Positions 23,793 to 32,903 are shown, counted from the stretch's first letter. The stretch is DNA of 50,646 bases from DASPJR01 sp035628505 (GCA_035628505.1 DASPJR010000099.1:1-50646); one strand, 5' to 3'. Program-made: numbers and translations. The notes: a model not told the origin generated them from the letters alone.

Positions 23793-23809
23793 ACGGGGTG
23801 GAACTACCT

Positions 23810-23906
23810 CAAGACAGAGACACTGAGGCACACGGAGCAAAACACTTTCAAAAAACTCCGTGAACTCCGTGTTCTCTGTGTCTCCGTGTTGAAGTCTTGT
23901 TCTGTT
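23810..23906. repeat. CTCCGTGTT-type palindromic interspersed repeat
   Basis: AGACAGAGACACTGAGGCACACGG faces CTCCGTGTTCTCTGTGTCTCC in inverted orientation, ending TGAAGTCTTGTTCTGTT. It lies between the convergent ppk1 and argS genes. Confidence 0.7.
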
Positions 23907-25701
23907 ACATCTCCTGCGGCGCGTTCAGCCCGATGATTCCGAGCGCCTTCTCCACGACGTGACGCACCGTATCCACCAGCGCCAATCTCGCTTCACGCAG
24001 GCCCGGTGCACTATCGAGCACCCGGTGCTTATTTAAAAAGTTGCCGAACGCGCTCGCAACATCAAGCAGGTACGTGGAGATCAGCGACGGCTCGTAATCC
24101 TGGCCCGCCTGCCGCAGCACCTTGGGGAAACCTTCGAGTACGCGCGCCACCGCTGTTTCTTCCGGTTCTTTGAGCAGCGAAAGATCGGCGCTCGCCCACG
24201 CTTCGGGCTTCAAGCCAGATTTGCGCAGAATGCTGCAGGCGCGGGCGTGAGCGTACTGCAGGTATGGCCCGGTATCGCCCGACGGATCCGTCGCTTGAGC
24301 CCAGTCGAAGACGAAATCGCTCGTGCGCCGGCGCGACTGAATCCAGAACAGGATCGCACCCACGCCCACAGCCTCGGCAACACTCGAGACTTTCTCCGGC
24401 GGCAGCTCGGGGTTCTTCTCGAGGATGATCTTGCGCACCACATCCACCATGCGGTCGAGCAGCTCGCTGAGCGGGATCATGCGTCCGCCGCGGGTGGTCA
24501 TCGTATCGCCGTCCTTGCTGCGCATCAGACCAAACGAAACATGCGCGCAATCCGCCGCCCAGGCATGGCCCATCTTGGCCAGCGTTTTGAAAAGCATCGT
24601 AAAATGCGCGCTCTGCCGCACGTCTACGACGTAGAGATTGCGGTGAAAATTGTACTTCTCTTTGCGGTACAGCGCCGCGGCCAGATCGCGCGTGCCGTAG
24701 ATAGTGGCTTCGTCAGCCTTGAGCAGGATGAAAGGCGGCTTGGGGTCTTTGCCGGGTTTCGGCGGACCGTCATCCATCGGAACGACCAGCGCGCCCTGGC
24801 TTTCAATGGCGATGCCGCGCGTTTTCAGGTCGTTCAGCAGCGGCTTGAGCATCGGCTCGTAGAAGCCTTCGCCTTCATCGCTGGTGTCGAACTTCACGCC
24901 CAGGCGGTCATAGGATTTCTGCAGATACTGCAGCGTCTCGCGGCGCAGCTTTTCCCAGAGTGCTTTGAGTTCGGCGTCGCCGTCTTCCAGCTTTTTGAAT
25001 AGAGCGCGAGCCTGCTTGTCGAGCTCCGGGTTCTGCTTGGCGTCGGCATTGATGGCAACATAAAGATCAGCCAGGTAGTCCAGCCCCTGCTCAGCCAGGA
25101 GTTTTTCCGGATCGGCGCCCTGGCCTTTTGCGAACTTTTCCTTTTCACGCTGCCAGGCAAGAAACTGAAATCCGCACTGTACGCCCCAGTCGCCCAGGTG
25201 ATTGACGCCCACGACACGGTAACCCAGCGCGCGGTACACCCGCACCAGCGACGCACCTAGAACGGTGCTCATCAGGTGCCCGACATGGAAGGGCTTGGCG
25301 ATATTGGGCGACGAGTAATCGATCACGATGGTCTTGCCGGCGCCTTCGGTGCTGTCGCCATAGGTAGCGCCAGCCTCGCGCACCTGCGTTAGAATCGATT
25401 GTGCCAGCACGCCAGGCTTCAGACGGATGTTCAGGAACGCGCCGGCGGTCTCGGCCTTATCCAGAATGGTGCTTAAGCCTGGGTCCGATGAGAGTTTCGC
25501 GGCGAGGTCAGCGGCGGCAGCAGGGGGCGCAAGCTTGCGCGACTTCGCGAATTGAAAACAGGGGAACGCATAGTCGCCCATCTCCGGTTTGGGCGGCGCG
25601 CCGAGCTGCGAACGGACGGCTTCAGTTGCCAGGCCGGTGGAAGCTGCTAAGGATTGCACAAGACTTTCAAGAGCGGGGTGGAGCGACGAATCGTTTTTCA
25701 T
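23905..25701 (-). CDS. argS: Arginyl-tRNA synthetase
   Basis: A 598-residue class I aminoacyl-tRNA synthetase. It has the N-terminal tRNA-binding Add-1 domain, the IDYSSPNIAKPFHVGHLMST signature with its HIGH-type HVGH, the VNHLGDWGVQCGF segment, the KMSKS-region counterpart MRSKDGDTMTTRGG, and the DALR anticodon domain (LQYAHARACSILRKSG...). It charges tRNA-Arg. The length is normal and the start is MKNDSSLHPAL. It stands alone and convergent with ppk1. Confidence 0.97.
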   Translation of the reverse strand: MKNDSSLHPALESLVQSLAASTGLATEAVRSQLGAPPKPEMGDYAFPCFQFAKSRKLAPPAAAADLAAKLSSDPGLSTILDKAETAGAFLNIRLKPGVLAQSILTQVREAGATYGDSTEGAGKTIVIDYSSPNIAKPFHVGHLMSTVLGASLVRVYRALGYRVVGVNHLGDWGVQCGFQFLAWQREKEKFAKGQGADPEKLLAEQGLDYLADLYVAINADAKQNPELDKQARALFKKLEDGDAELKALWEKLRRETLQYLQKSYDRLGVKFDTSDEGEGFYEPMLKPLLNDLKTRGIAIESQGALVVPMDDGPPKPGKDPKPPFILLKADEATIYGTRDLAAALYRKEKYNFHRNLYVVDVRQSAHFTMLFKTLAKMGHAWAADCAHVSFGLMRSKDGDTMTTRGGRMIPLSELLDRMVDVVRKIILEKNPELPPEKVSSVAEAVGVGAILFWIQSRRRTSDFVFDWAQATDPSGDTGPYLQYAHARACSILRKSGLKPEAWASADLSLLKEPEETAVARVLEGFPKVLRQAGQDYEPSLISTYLLDVASAFGNFLNKHRVLDSAPGLREARLALVDTVRHVVEKALGIIGLNAPQEM

Positions 25702-26043
25702 CCGGACGTATATACTGAAAATCTTTGAAGATTCCAGCCACGCAGACCGCTCTCCCGGTGCAACCGCTGGACGGGTAAGAAGTCCAATCGCAGCAGAACA
25801 CCGAAGTTAGGGCAAAAAGCTATAATTGTAGCATATTTTTACATAACTGTTTATTTTTGATCAGTTTACCGAAGTGAGTTGAAGTGCGCCGAGGTGGTAT
25901 TTACTGCTCAGCTCGTTTTTGATGAGGCGAAAATCTGCAGTTTGGGTTAACATTCTGTCACGCACAAAACGGTAGTGTCTCTCATGGGAGCGGACCCCGT
26001 GTGTGCGCGAACAGATAATGTACTTATGAAGGGAGTTCGTGAA
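25702..26043. other. Intergenic region between argS and the three-repeat protein gene
   Basis: No gene recognised. Bases 25818-25865 are strikingly AT-rich (TATAATTGTAGCAT, TTTTTACATAACTG) and likely hold promoter elements for one or both divergent genes. An in-frame extension of the downstream gene back to 25975 has no ribosome-binding site and is not expected to be translated. Confidence 0.45.
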
Positions 26044-26514
26044 ATGGCTAAGAAGTCCCTGTCGATCGTTGCGAATGAAGCGACCAAGCGCGTGCTGGCT
26101 CAGCTGGGCAGCCCGCTTATTCAGGTTGCCGTGCGCGGCCGCGTGAATACGGGCAAGGGCGGCAATGTGCTGGTGATTGATGGCGTTTCCACCTCCAAGA
26201 GCACGACCCTGCCGATCGTGGCAAGCGGTGCAACCAAGAAGGCGCTGGGCAGCCTGGCACAGAGCGAAGGTTCGCATGAAGTCAACCTGCTCGGCCGCAT
26301 CGTCACTTCCAACGGCAGCAACGTCCTGCTGCTCGACCGCGTCGCTGCTGCGCACGCTCTCCACATCGTCGCCGACCAGGCCACCCGCGGCCAGCTGGCC
26401 GACCTCGCCAAGACCAAGGGCGGCGAAGTCACGGTCAAGGCCAAGGTCGTCGAACGCGGCGGACAGAAGATCCTGGTCCTCGCCGGCGAAGGCGGAGCCA
26501 AGAAGAAGAAGTAA
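26044..26514 (+). CDS. Small basic protein of three tandem ~45-residue repeats
   Basis: A 156-residue protein of no family I recognise. It consists of three copies of one motif: IVANEATKRVLAQL...V.VRGRV..GKGGNVLVIDGV, then IVASGATKKALGSL...VNLLGRIV...GSNVLLLDRV, then IVADQATRGQLADL...VTVKAKVV..GGQKILVLAG. Each unit would be a helix followed by a beta hairpin. It starts MAKKSLS and ends in KKKK, so it is basic and probably cytoplasmic or nucleic-acid-associated (inference). GGGAG stands eight bases before ATG 26044. A good intrinsic terminator follows, so it is likely monocistronic and perhaps well expressed. Confidence 0.75.
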   Translation: MAKKSLSIVANEATKRVLAQLGSPLIQVAVRGRVNTGKGGNVLVIDGVSTSKSTTLPIVASGATKKALGSLAQSEGSHEVNLLGRIVTSNGSNVLLLDRVAAAHALHIVADQATRGQLADLAKTKGGEVTVKAKVVERGGQKILVLAGEGGAKKKK

Positions 26515-26542
26515 GCCATTTCACGAAGCATCCACGAAATCA

Positions 26543-26576
26543 AGCGGCCCTGCGCAAGCGGGGCTGCTTTGTTTTT
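26543..26576 (+). terminator. Intrinsic terminator of the three-repeat protein gene
   Basis: Stem AGCGGCCC (26543-26550), a nine-base loop, then GGGCTGCT closing with one G-U pair, followed by TTTGTTTTT. It lies 28 bases after the stop codon. Confidence 0.75.
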
Positions 26577-26701
26577 GGCGGTGGTTCGTGGTGGTGGTGT
26601 GTGGCGGTGCCGCCACTTGCGCGAGCAGGCGTTCAGAGTTCCAGTGTGGATCGTGTAAGTTCATTGTTTGTCAGGCATTGCACGGGTAGAGGAATTTTTT
26701 G

Positions 26702-26856
26702 AAAAACTGAGTCGCTAATGACGCTCGCTAGTTGTCTTAGTAGAAATAGGGGAGGGTCTCGAAGCCGGCAGAAGCGGATGCCCCTGGCCTAAAGATTTTT
26801 AAAAAAACTGAGTCGCTAATGAGCCAGGCAAATCGTCTCAGTATAGATGTAAGGCA
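26702..26856 (+). repeat. Two copies of a hairpin element upstream of the FHA kinase gene
   Basis: AAAAACTGAGTCGCTAATGA occurs at 26702-26721 and again at 26803-26822. In each copy ACTGAG can pair with a downstream CTTAGT (copy 1) or CTCAGT (copy 2) across a variable loop. The pairing is kept although the sequence differs. A T-rich run precedes each copy. The role is unknown. Confidence 0.6.
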
Positions 26857-26953
26857 GCCTCAACGGTCTGGCACGCGCGCAGCAGCGACTTTTCACCTTT
26901 AACTTTTTTGCTGAAACCGCTACGTTGCTTCCTGGTCCAGCAGCGTGGCGGCC

Positions 26954-28246
26954 ATGAACAACGTTCCTACTTCTCCAGCAAAGCAGCTGATCCACCTGCT
27001 CGTTGTCAGCGGGCCGGATAAAGGAAAGAATTATTTCATTCAGCCCCGCCGTGAGGCGCTCATCGGCCGCGTGCCTGCCGCCGATCTGCGCCTGAGCGAT
27101 CCCAATTCGAGCGGGCGGCACTGCCTCGTCCGCTCGGCGGGCGACATAGCCTTTATCGAAGACCTGAACAGCAGTAACGGCACATTCGTCAACGGCGAGC
27201 CCATCAGCAGCCGCATCCTGGACGAACGCGGTACGCTAAAAATTGGCACGACGATCATCGAACTGAACTTTGTCGCGACCGAACGCGCGGTGCCGCTTGC
27301 CGCTGTGCAGACCGATTTCGCTCCAACGCTGCTTGAAAGCAACACGACAGCCCGGATGAACCGCATCGACGTCGTCGGCGGATCGACGATCATCGGCGCC
27401 GACCAGCTGGCGCTTTTCCGTGCCGCGCAGAAACAGCTGGGCAGCATGATCGGCGACTTTCTGCTTCTGGAAGTCGTCGGAATGGGCAGCCTCGGATTTG
27501 TCTTCCGCGCCAAGAAAATGAAGACGCGCGAAGAGGTGGCGCTCAAAGCGATTTCGCGCGCAAGTCTTCGCACCGAGAAACTTCTTAAGCGCTTCCTGGA
27601 GGAAACGAAGACGGGTCTTACGATCCCGGGAGCGGTAAAACTCCTCGATAAGGGCGAAGACCCCGGCTACGGCTACATCACCATGGAACTCACCCGGGGG
27701 CGCAGCCTTCAGGCCGCCGTGGAGAATGAGAAAAAATTTACGCTTGCCGAGGCTTGCGGCATCATTCTTTCCGTTGCGGGTACGCTGCAGGCCGCGCACG
27801 CGCAGGGTCTGGTGCACCGGGACGTGAAGCCCGCCAACATCCTGTGCATGGAAGATGGCTCCACACGACTGCTCGATCTGGGCATGGGCCGCAAGAGCGA
27901 CGCCGAAGGCAAAAGCATTCTCGCCAAAGACGAGCGGCTCGAAAGCGTCGTCTTCATGTCGCCCGAACTCACGCGGCAGGCCGAGCTGGATGCGCGCGCC
28001 GATGTTTATTCCCTGGGCGCAACGCTGTACTGCATCCTGAGCGGGCACCGGCCGTTCTCAGGCAAGAATCACGTGGAGCTCATCCGCAAGATCCGCTGGG
28101 AGAGCCCGCCGCTTGTGTCCGATTCACGCAAGGACGTGCCGCCGGCGCTCGCCGCGGTTATCGCGCGGGCTCTTGAAAAAGAAGCCCCCGCGCGCTTTCA
28201 CTCCATGGACGAATTCGCCGCCGCGCTCAGTGCTGCGCTCAAGTAG
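26954..28246 (+). CDS. Ser/Thr protein kinase with N-terminal FHA domain
   Basis: A 430-residue protein. The FHA domain (about 10-100) is canonical: IGRVPAADLRLSD, SSGRHCLV, LNSSNGTFVNG. A linker with conserved threonines leads to a Hanks-type kinase (about 160-425). It has glycine loop GMGSLGFVFRAK, ATP lysine K198 (VALKAI), catalytic loop HRDVKPANIL (D290), DLG in place of DFG, and MSPE for APE. The catalytic residues are intact, so it should be active. No transmembrane helix is present, so it is cytoplasmic. FHA domains bind phosphothreonine, often on the same kinase. The ATG at 26954 is preferred over GTG 26945. The stop overlaps the convergent next gene by eight bases. Confidence 0.92.
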   Translation: MNNVPTSPAKQLIHLLVVSGPDKGKNYFIQPRREALIGRVPAADLRLSDPNSSGRHCLVRSAGDIAFIEDLNSSNGTFVNGEPISSRILDERGTLKIGTTIIELNFVATERAVPLAAVQTDFAPTLLESNTTARMNRIDVVGGSTIIGADQLALFRAAQKQLGSMIGDFLLLEVVGMGSLGFVFRAKKMKTREEVALKAISRASLRTEKLLKRFLEETKTGLTIPGAVKLLDKGEDPGYGYITMELTRGRSLQAAVENEKKFTLAEACGIILSVAGTLQAAHAQGLVHRDVKPANILCMEDGSTRLLDLGMGRKSDAEGKSILAKDERLESVVFMSPELTRQAELDARADVYSLGATLYCILSGHRPFSGKNHVELIRKIRWESPPLVSDSRKDVPPALAAVIARALEKEAPARFHSMDEFAAALSAALK

Positions 28247-28598
28247 CGGATGATTTCTGCTTCAGAAGTTCGACGGCCCGCGCAGGATCATCCACCTCGA
28301 CGATGAGCTCGTCGTAGGGCTCGCCAGTGAGCTCGATGACGATCGCCTTCTCGGCATTGCGAACGTCCCAGAAGGACCACTTTCCGCCGCCGTAGAAAGA
28401 GCCTGCCGTGATCACTCCCGGCACATACGTTCCGGGACAGCGCAGCCAGCGTGGCCAGCGGCGCGCCGCGGCCGGATCCGCTTTCACCGCGCGGATGTTA
28501 TCAAGCGCAACTTCCAGACGGCTCTTCAAGGCCCACAAGCGGTGCCAGCCCAGCACGTCCAGAACAAGTTTGCCGTTGGCGACAGACAACCGGACCAT
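28239..28598 (-). CDS. Small beta-rich protein, PH-like fold possible
   Basis: A 119-residue protein with no signal peptide. Strands MVRLSVANGKLVLDVLG and LEVALDNIRAVKAD, a GTYVPGVITAGSFYGGG turn, strands WSFWDVRNAEKAIVIELTG and YDELIVEVDDP, and a C-terminal helix ARAVELLKQ give the order expected of a bacterial PH-like domain. This is a fold-level guess only. GGGAGGA precedes the ATG. Its stop lies within the last bases of the kinase gene on the other strand. Confidence 0.6.
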   Translation of the reverse strand: MVRLSVANGKLVLDVLGWHRLWALKSRLEVALDNIRAVKADPAAARRWPRWLRCPGTYVPGVITAGSFYGGGKWSFWDVRNAEKAIVIELTGEPYDELIVEVDDPARAVELLKQKSSAT

Positions 28599-28653
28599 GG
28601 CGTGTTCCTCCCGCGCCTGCTCTCACTATACCCTGCGCGCGTGGGCTCCGCCG

Positions 28654-29013
28654 CTATTTCACTTTTGAAACGTACACGGCCTGCAGGCCGCCCTTCTTCA
28701 CCTGCGTGCCGGTGATGGTGACGATGTCGGAGATCTTTTCGATGAGCATGTCGTTGCTGGTCTGGTGTTTCTTCTCGCCCATCAGGAGGTAAAGATCGCC
28801 TTTGTCGGTGAGCAAAGCGATGGGGTTTCCGGCTTTCGCGCACTGGACCGCACACTGCTTATGGCCGGCGCCTTTGGCTTCCCGGTCAAGATAGCAATGC
28901 AGGTCCACGATCTCGCCCTTCAGTTCCACCGATTCCTTCGGCGCGGCAAGCACCGTCAGTGAGACCCAGCAGAGAATAGCAAGCACAGCCACTGCAGTAA
29001 TGGCGATCTTCAT
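28654..29013 (-). CDS. Small secreted Cys/His protein
   Basis: A 119-residue protein with a signal peptide (MKIAITAVAVLAILCWVSLTVLAA) and a mature domain of about 95 residues. The core motif is GEIVDLHCYLDREAKGAGHKQCAVQCAKAGNPIALL: one His-Cys pair, then GHxxCxxxC. This looks like a metal, heme or disulfide site, and similar small proteins are common in planctomycetes (from memory), but no function is established. GGAGGAACGACA directly precedes the ATG at 29013; the upstream extension of the frame is not translated. Confidence 0.7.
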   Translation of the reverse strand: MKIAITAVAVLAILCWVSLTVLAAPKESVELKGEIVDLHCYLDREAKGAGHKQCAVQCAKAGNPIALLTDKGDLYLLMGEKKHQTSNDMLIEKISDIVTITGTQVKKGGLQAVYVSKVK

Positions 29014-29180
29014 TGTCGTTCCTCCGTAAAAAGGCAAGCCCCTGAAACCATGCCGCGAAAATAGCCAATCAGGCACAGGCATGCAATGCGAATCGCGGCA
29101 GATTGATAAAAAGTTTATAGCTTACGGCTGAACCGGGTAAGCAGGCCGCGACCGCGTGCGTGTTGGATTAGTTGAAACTG

Positions 29181-32100
29181 CTACTTCTTCTCGCCAACGG
29201 CACCGATGAATTTTCCGTTCACGCCGACCAGCATCGAGCCGGAGACGACCAGATTTCCCAGCGCGCCGGGTTGCGCGCTCCAGGGCATTGATCCGGTACT
29301 TTTGCCGGTGCGGGCGTCGACCATCAGCAGCACGTCGGCCGTTGGAAGGTAAAGCGTGGAGCCCGAAAAGCCCGGCTGCGCAAAAAGTCCTCGCTTGGGA
29401 TCGGGCATGGAGAACTCCCACGCGGTCGCGCCCGTCGCCAGTGAAATTGCTTTTACCGTATTGTCGCAGACCAGCACGTTCCCAGCGCAAACCCCGGCAA
29501 TAAAGCGGCTGTCATTGAGTTCCTGCATCCACCGGATCATGCCGCTCTGCCGCTCGAAAGCGATCAAGCCGGTCGCATCCTTTGGCGCGAGCAGGACCAC
29601 GTCGGCGCCGACCAGCGGCGCAGCAGGCCCGCGCGAAATGTACTTCAGCACGCGCGGCAGGAACCTGTCGATGCTTGAATTGCCGTTTTCGAGACTTTCC
29701 GAACGCAGCTGCGGGTAGCCGGATAGCCAGATCAGCTCGCCGGTGAAAACGCTGAGCGCCGCCATGCTGCCGAGGCCGGTTGGCGTGTAGACGACGCCGG
29801 CGTCCGCCGAGGGCGCGCCAAGCTGCATAGACGCACGGTAGGTCGCGTACTGCTTGCTGTCGCGGCCGACAATGCGCTCAACCACGCGTCCCATCGCGCC
29901 GGTGGCCAGCGCCGTCTTCCAGCGCAGTTGCCCCGTCGCCGCATCGAATGCGATCACGCCGTGCGTGTTCACGCTTGTCTGTCCCAGCTGTGAATCCTGA
30001 TCGGGCGGCTCGAGGAAAACGGCGATGGCGCAGCCATTCGTGATCAGCGGATCGCTGAGGAAAACCATGCGCTTGAGCGCCGCGCTTGATTCGGTGCTCC
30101 ACAGGAGCCGGCCATCCGCGGCAGCGTAACAACGCAGCGCCGACTGCGATTCGCGAAGCGTGCGCAAATAAACTTTTCCGTTATCAACCGTGGGGCAGCT
30201 TTGCGGAAAACCGGTGAAGAGCGTGCGGCCGTCGACCTGCGGAAACAGGCTGCCTCGCGAATCCCAGCTGTGCTTCCAGATCGTCTTTCCGCTGTTCAGA
30301 TCCAGCGCCTGGATGTTTTCAAACGTGCTGACAAAAACGCGGTCACCGGAGATGACCGGAAATGGCTGTAGGTGCGAGTAAACCGTGTCCTCTGGCCAGA
30401 AATCGCGTGCCAGAAATGAACTCTGCGATTGCGGCGCCGCGACAGACCAGAGTATCGCACGCGGGGCAGGGGATGGTGACCCGGGCGCGGCGCCGGTGCG
30501 CTGAATGTTTGCGAGCAGAGTCGCCGAAACACGCCCGGCAGTGTTCGCTTCGGGCTCAACGTTTTTCAGATGCTTCCGTAAGTGGGCCGCAACGGCATCG
30601 CCGTTCGCGTTTTCGCCCGCAAAGGTAATGGGCGATTTTGCGAACTCGCGCGCGAGGCGATCGAGCACCTCTTCGGCCGCGGCCGTCTGCCCCATGCGAA
30701 CGAGAATCGCGGCGATCTTCGAGACGATTGTCGCTTCAGAGACGCCGCTGCGGCTGTACTCGCGCTCCAGCACGCGGAACACCTGCAGTGCCTGCGTCCA
30801 CTCGCCGCGATCCATGTAGCGGTTTCCGAGCTGATTGAGCGCCAGCGCAGCGGCCCGCGTATACGGAAATTCGGCGGCCACAGCGCCAAGCGCCGCGTCG
30901 TCACCGGCCGCGCGCGCCTCCCGCAGACGGGTGGTTGAATCGCGCTCAACGATTTCGCGGTACAGGTTCAGCGGCTTGCCGCCAAGATGCGCCAGCAGCG
31001 CGCGAATGTATTCGCGCAGCCCGGCATAACGCGGGAAGAAGGGTGAATCGGCGATCTCGAGAATTTGTCCGGGCGATTTCGCCAGTGCGTCCAGCAGTGT
31101 GCGGATCGCGGCAGCGATATCGTCTTCGTTTCCGCCGGTGATCTGCCGCCGCGCGGCGTCGATCGCGAGTTGGAATTCCTGCTGCACGCGGACCTGCGGG
31201 CGTTCAGTGCGCGTGTTGCGGACGAAATCCATTCCGCGAAGTGCGAACTTCCGGACGAATTCATTCTGCGAATGCTCGCGCAGCGCGCGCTCATAAAAAC
31301 GCTGGCAGCTCTGTGCAAAATTGTAGTCTTCGCGCAAGCCGCCGCGGAAGATCAGCGCATTTCCGGCGCTCTCATGCAGCGCGAAGCTGGCGATGTAATT
31401 GCGCATGAGGTTGTCGGCGGCAGCCGTCTCCGCGTTGCGCATCAGCGCTTTAAATTTTTCATCGGTCGCTTTCCACTGCTTCCAGATCTCTTCGCTGGCA
31501 AGCGGCTGTGCCCGCGCTTCGATGCGCTTTATCCCCGCTTCGGCCTCCAGCCGGTACTCGCCGTCGGCTCCGTGGCTTTCGAGCACCTTTTTGTAAAGTG
31601 CGAGTGCAGGTTCGCCGCGGCCTTCCAACTCGTGCCGCCGCGCGATCGCCAGCCACGCTTCGGCGCCGCGCCATCCGGCGGCCTCGTCGGGATAGAGCTG
31701 GCAGAGTTTTTCGGTTCGCGCCTTCAGGTATTCGGTGTCATGACGTTCAACGCGGCAGAAGAATCCGCAATCTTTGAATTTCGGCTTGCGGTCCTGCCCG
31801 ACCTTGACCTTCAGAATATTGATGCCGCGTTTCATCTGCACGATTACTGGATACATCGTATCGGCGGACGCGGGCACTTCTGACTTATGCGTGGCGGTGA
31901 TGACTTTGGTGTTGTTCAGATAAACGATGGCGCGTCCGAACGTGTCGAACCAGAGCAGCGCCGGACCATCAACGGGCCACTCGATTTCCGCGCGTGCATA
32001 CGCGAGCAGTTCCGTGCGGGCGTCGAGTGCTTCGCGCAGATCGAGGAAGCAGCCATCTTCCACGCGCGGCCGGTTCCAAACGCGCGTGTTCTGCCCGGTC

Positions 32101-32354
32101 CAGTCATCGCTCGTGTCCGGGGCCATTCCATTCGGAAGGCTGAACTGCTTGAATTCCTTGTCGGGAATCGGCCCGATCAGCAGCCAGGAAACCGGCGTGC
32201 CGAGCGCGTTCAGTTCATCGAGCGAATTCTGCCAGCTGCCGCGTGCCTCCATCTCGGGAAGCTGCGCCCCAACGCGTAGTACCTCGTTGCCGGCGAACAC
32301 AGCGCCAGAAGCGACGAGCAGAATGGACAGAAGAGCGCGAGCGAAAACAAACAT
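29181..32354 (-). CDS. Exported TPR / PQQ-like beta-propeller protein
   Basis: A 1057-residue protein with a signal peptide (MFVFARALLSILLVASGAVFA). Residues about 30-220 form a sugar-binding-like beta region (LLWFDTFGRAIVYLNNTKVI), 220-650 are TPR-like helix pairs (ALNQLGNRYMDRGEWTQALQVF), and 690-1057 form a PQQ-type propeller (IQALDLNSGKTIWKHSWD; GVIAFDAATGQLRWKTAL; AISLATGATAWEFSMP). Propellers of this kind occur in BamB and in quinoprotein-like proteins; no dehydrogenase residues are evident. A periplasmic scaffolding or envelope role is likely (inference). It has no close operon partner. Confidence 0.8.
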   Translation of the reverse strand: MFVFARALLSILLVASGAVFAGNEVLRVGAQLPEMEARGSWQNSLDELNALGTPVSWLLIGPIPDKEFKQFSLPNGMAPDTSDDWTGQNTRVWNRPRVEDGCFLDLREALDARTELLAYARAEIEWPVDGPALLWFDTFGRAIVYLNNTKVITATHKSEVPASADTMYPVIVQMKRGINILKVKVGQDRKPKFKDCGFFCRVERHDTEYLKARTEKLCQLYPDEAAGWRGAEAWLAIARRHELEGRGEPALALYKKVLESHGADGEYRLEAEAGIKRIEARAQPLASEEIWKQWKATDEKFKALMRNAETAAADNLMRNYIASFALHESAGNALIFRGGLREDYNFAQSCQRFYERALREHSQNEFVRKFALRGMDFVRNTRTERPQVRVQQEFQLAIDAARRQITGGNEDDIAAAIRTLLDALAKSPGQILEIADSPFFPRYAGLREYIRALLAHLGGKPLNLYREIVERDSTTRLREARAAGDDAALGAVAAEFPYTRAAALALNQLGNRYMDRGEWTQALQVFRVLEREYSRSGVSEATIVSKIAAILVRMGQTAAAEEVLDRLAREFAKSPITFAGENANGDAVAAHLRKHLKNVEPEANTAGRVSATLLANIQRTGAAPGSPSPAPRAILWSVAAPQSQSSFLARDFWPEDTVYSHLQPFPVISGDRVFVSTFENIQALDLNSGKTIWKHSWDSRGSLFPQVDGRTLFTGFPQSCPTVDNGKVYLRTLRESQSALRCYAAADGRLLWSTESSAALKRMVFLSDPLITNGCAIAVFLEPPDQDSQLGQTSVNTHGVIAFDAATGQLRWKTALATGAMGRVVERIVGRDSKQYATYRASMQLGAPSADAGVVYTPTGLGSMAALSVFTGELIWLSGYPQLRSESLENGNSSIDRFLPRVLKYISRGPAAPLVGADVVLLAPKDATGLIAFERQSGMIRWMQELNDSRFIAGVCAGNVLVCDNTVKAISLATGATAWEFSMPDPKRGLFAQPGFSGSTLYLPTADVLLMVDARTGKSTGSMPWSAQPGALGNLVVSGSMLVGVNGKFIGAVGEKK

Positions 32355-32407
32355 GCCACCGTGTTTTACCGGTGGCAGGCCTGCGCGTTAACTGCAAATA
32401 ATAAACT

Positions 32408-32566
32408 TCAGCGGCTCGTGGCTTTGCCGCGATTGGGATCGACAAAGCCCCCGTTACGCGGCGTTTGATCGGCCGTTTCGAACTCCAGCACGGGAGCGGA
32501 CTTCACCGGCTGCTTCAGTACGATGGGAATTTTCGCTCCGACCGGAGCGCAATCAGCGAGGCTGAC
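32408..32566 (-). other. In-frame continuation of the lipoprotein frame after a TGA
   Basis: After TGA 32567-32569 the same frame stays open for 52 codons to the next TGA (32408-32410). It reads VSLADCAPVGAKIPIVLKQP ... GGFVDPNRGKATSR, proline-rich like the part before the stop. A perfect hairpin (32534-32549, stem CGCTCC/GGAGCG, loop GGTC) starts 17 bases after the TGA. Confidence 0.5.
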
Positions 32567-32812
32567 TCACGTCGGCGCTTTGAGCATGTACGGCGCAGAC
32601 ACGCCGAGCTTGGTGGTTGGCGGCGGCGCGCCGATGACCCGGCCGCTCGCGAGCTGAACCTGCGGCGGCGAAGCGAATTCGACGCGCTCGGCCTTCGTCG
32701 CGTACTCGCTGGACGTCGCCGTCGAAGCAGGCTCTGATTTTCGCGTGGCGGTTTGCCGGCTCGCGCAGCCGGAAATGAAAAGACAACACAAGAGCGCGGC
32801 GGTGAATCTCAT
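32567..32812 (-). CDS. Short lipoprotein, probably truncated by an in-frame TGA
   Basis: An 81-residue product starting MRFTAALLCCLFISGCASRQ, with lipobox FISGC. The mature part is low-complexity and Thr/Ser/Pro-rich (PPQVQLASGRVIGAPPPTTK), so the lipid-anchored protein is probably small and flexible. The start at 32812 is chosen because the signal peptide begins there; the open frame to 32932 adds nothing recognisable. The frame continues after the TGA for 52 codons of similar composition, so the original gene was probably 134 residues. A nonsense mutation (CGA to TGA), a sequencing error or stop-codon recoding are all possible. Confidence 0.6.
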   Translation of the reverse strand: MRFTAALLCCLFISGCASRQTATRKSEPASTATSSEYATKAERVEFASPPQVQLASGRVIGAPPPTTKLGVSAPYMLKAPT

Positions 32813-32903
32813 CAAGCTGCCCCCCAGCAACCGATTTATTTTGGATCGGCAAGAGGGTAGCACGACTTTTACACTTTTAAATATGAATCTTTGCCAGCTT
32901 ACC

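Noticed and set aside
25818..25865. AT-rich block with TATAAT considered as a definite promoter.
   Set aside because: The -10-like box fits on either strand and no matching -35 at proper spacing is convincing, so direction and target gene cannot be assigned.
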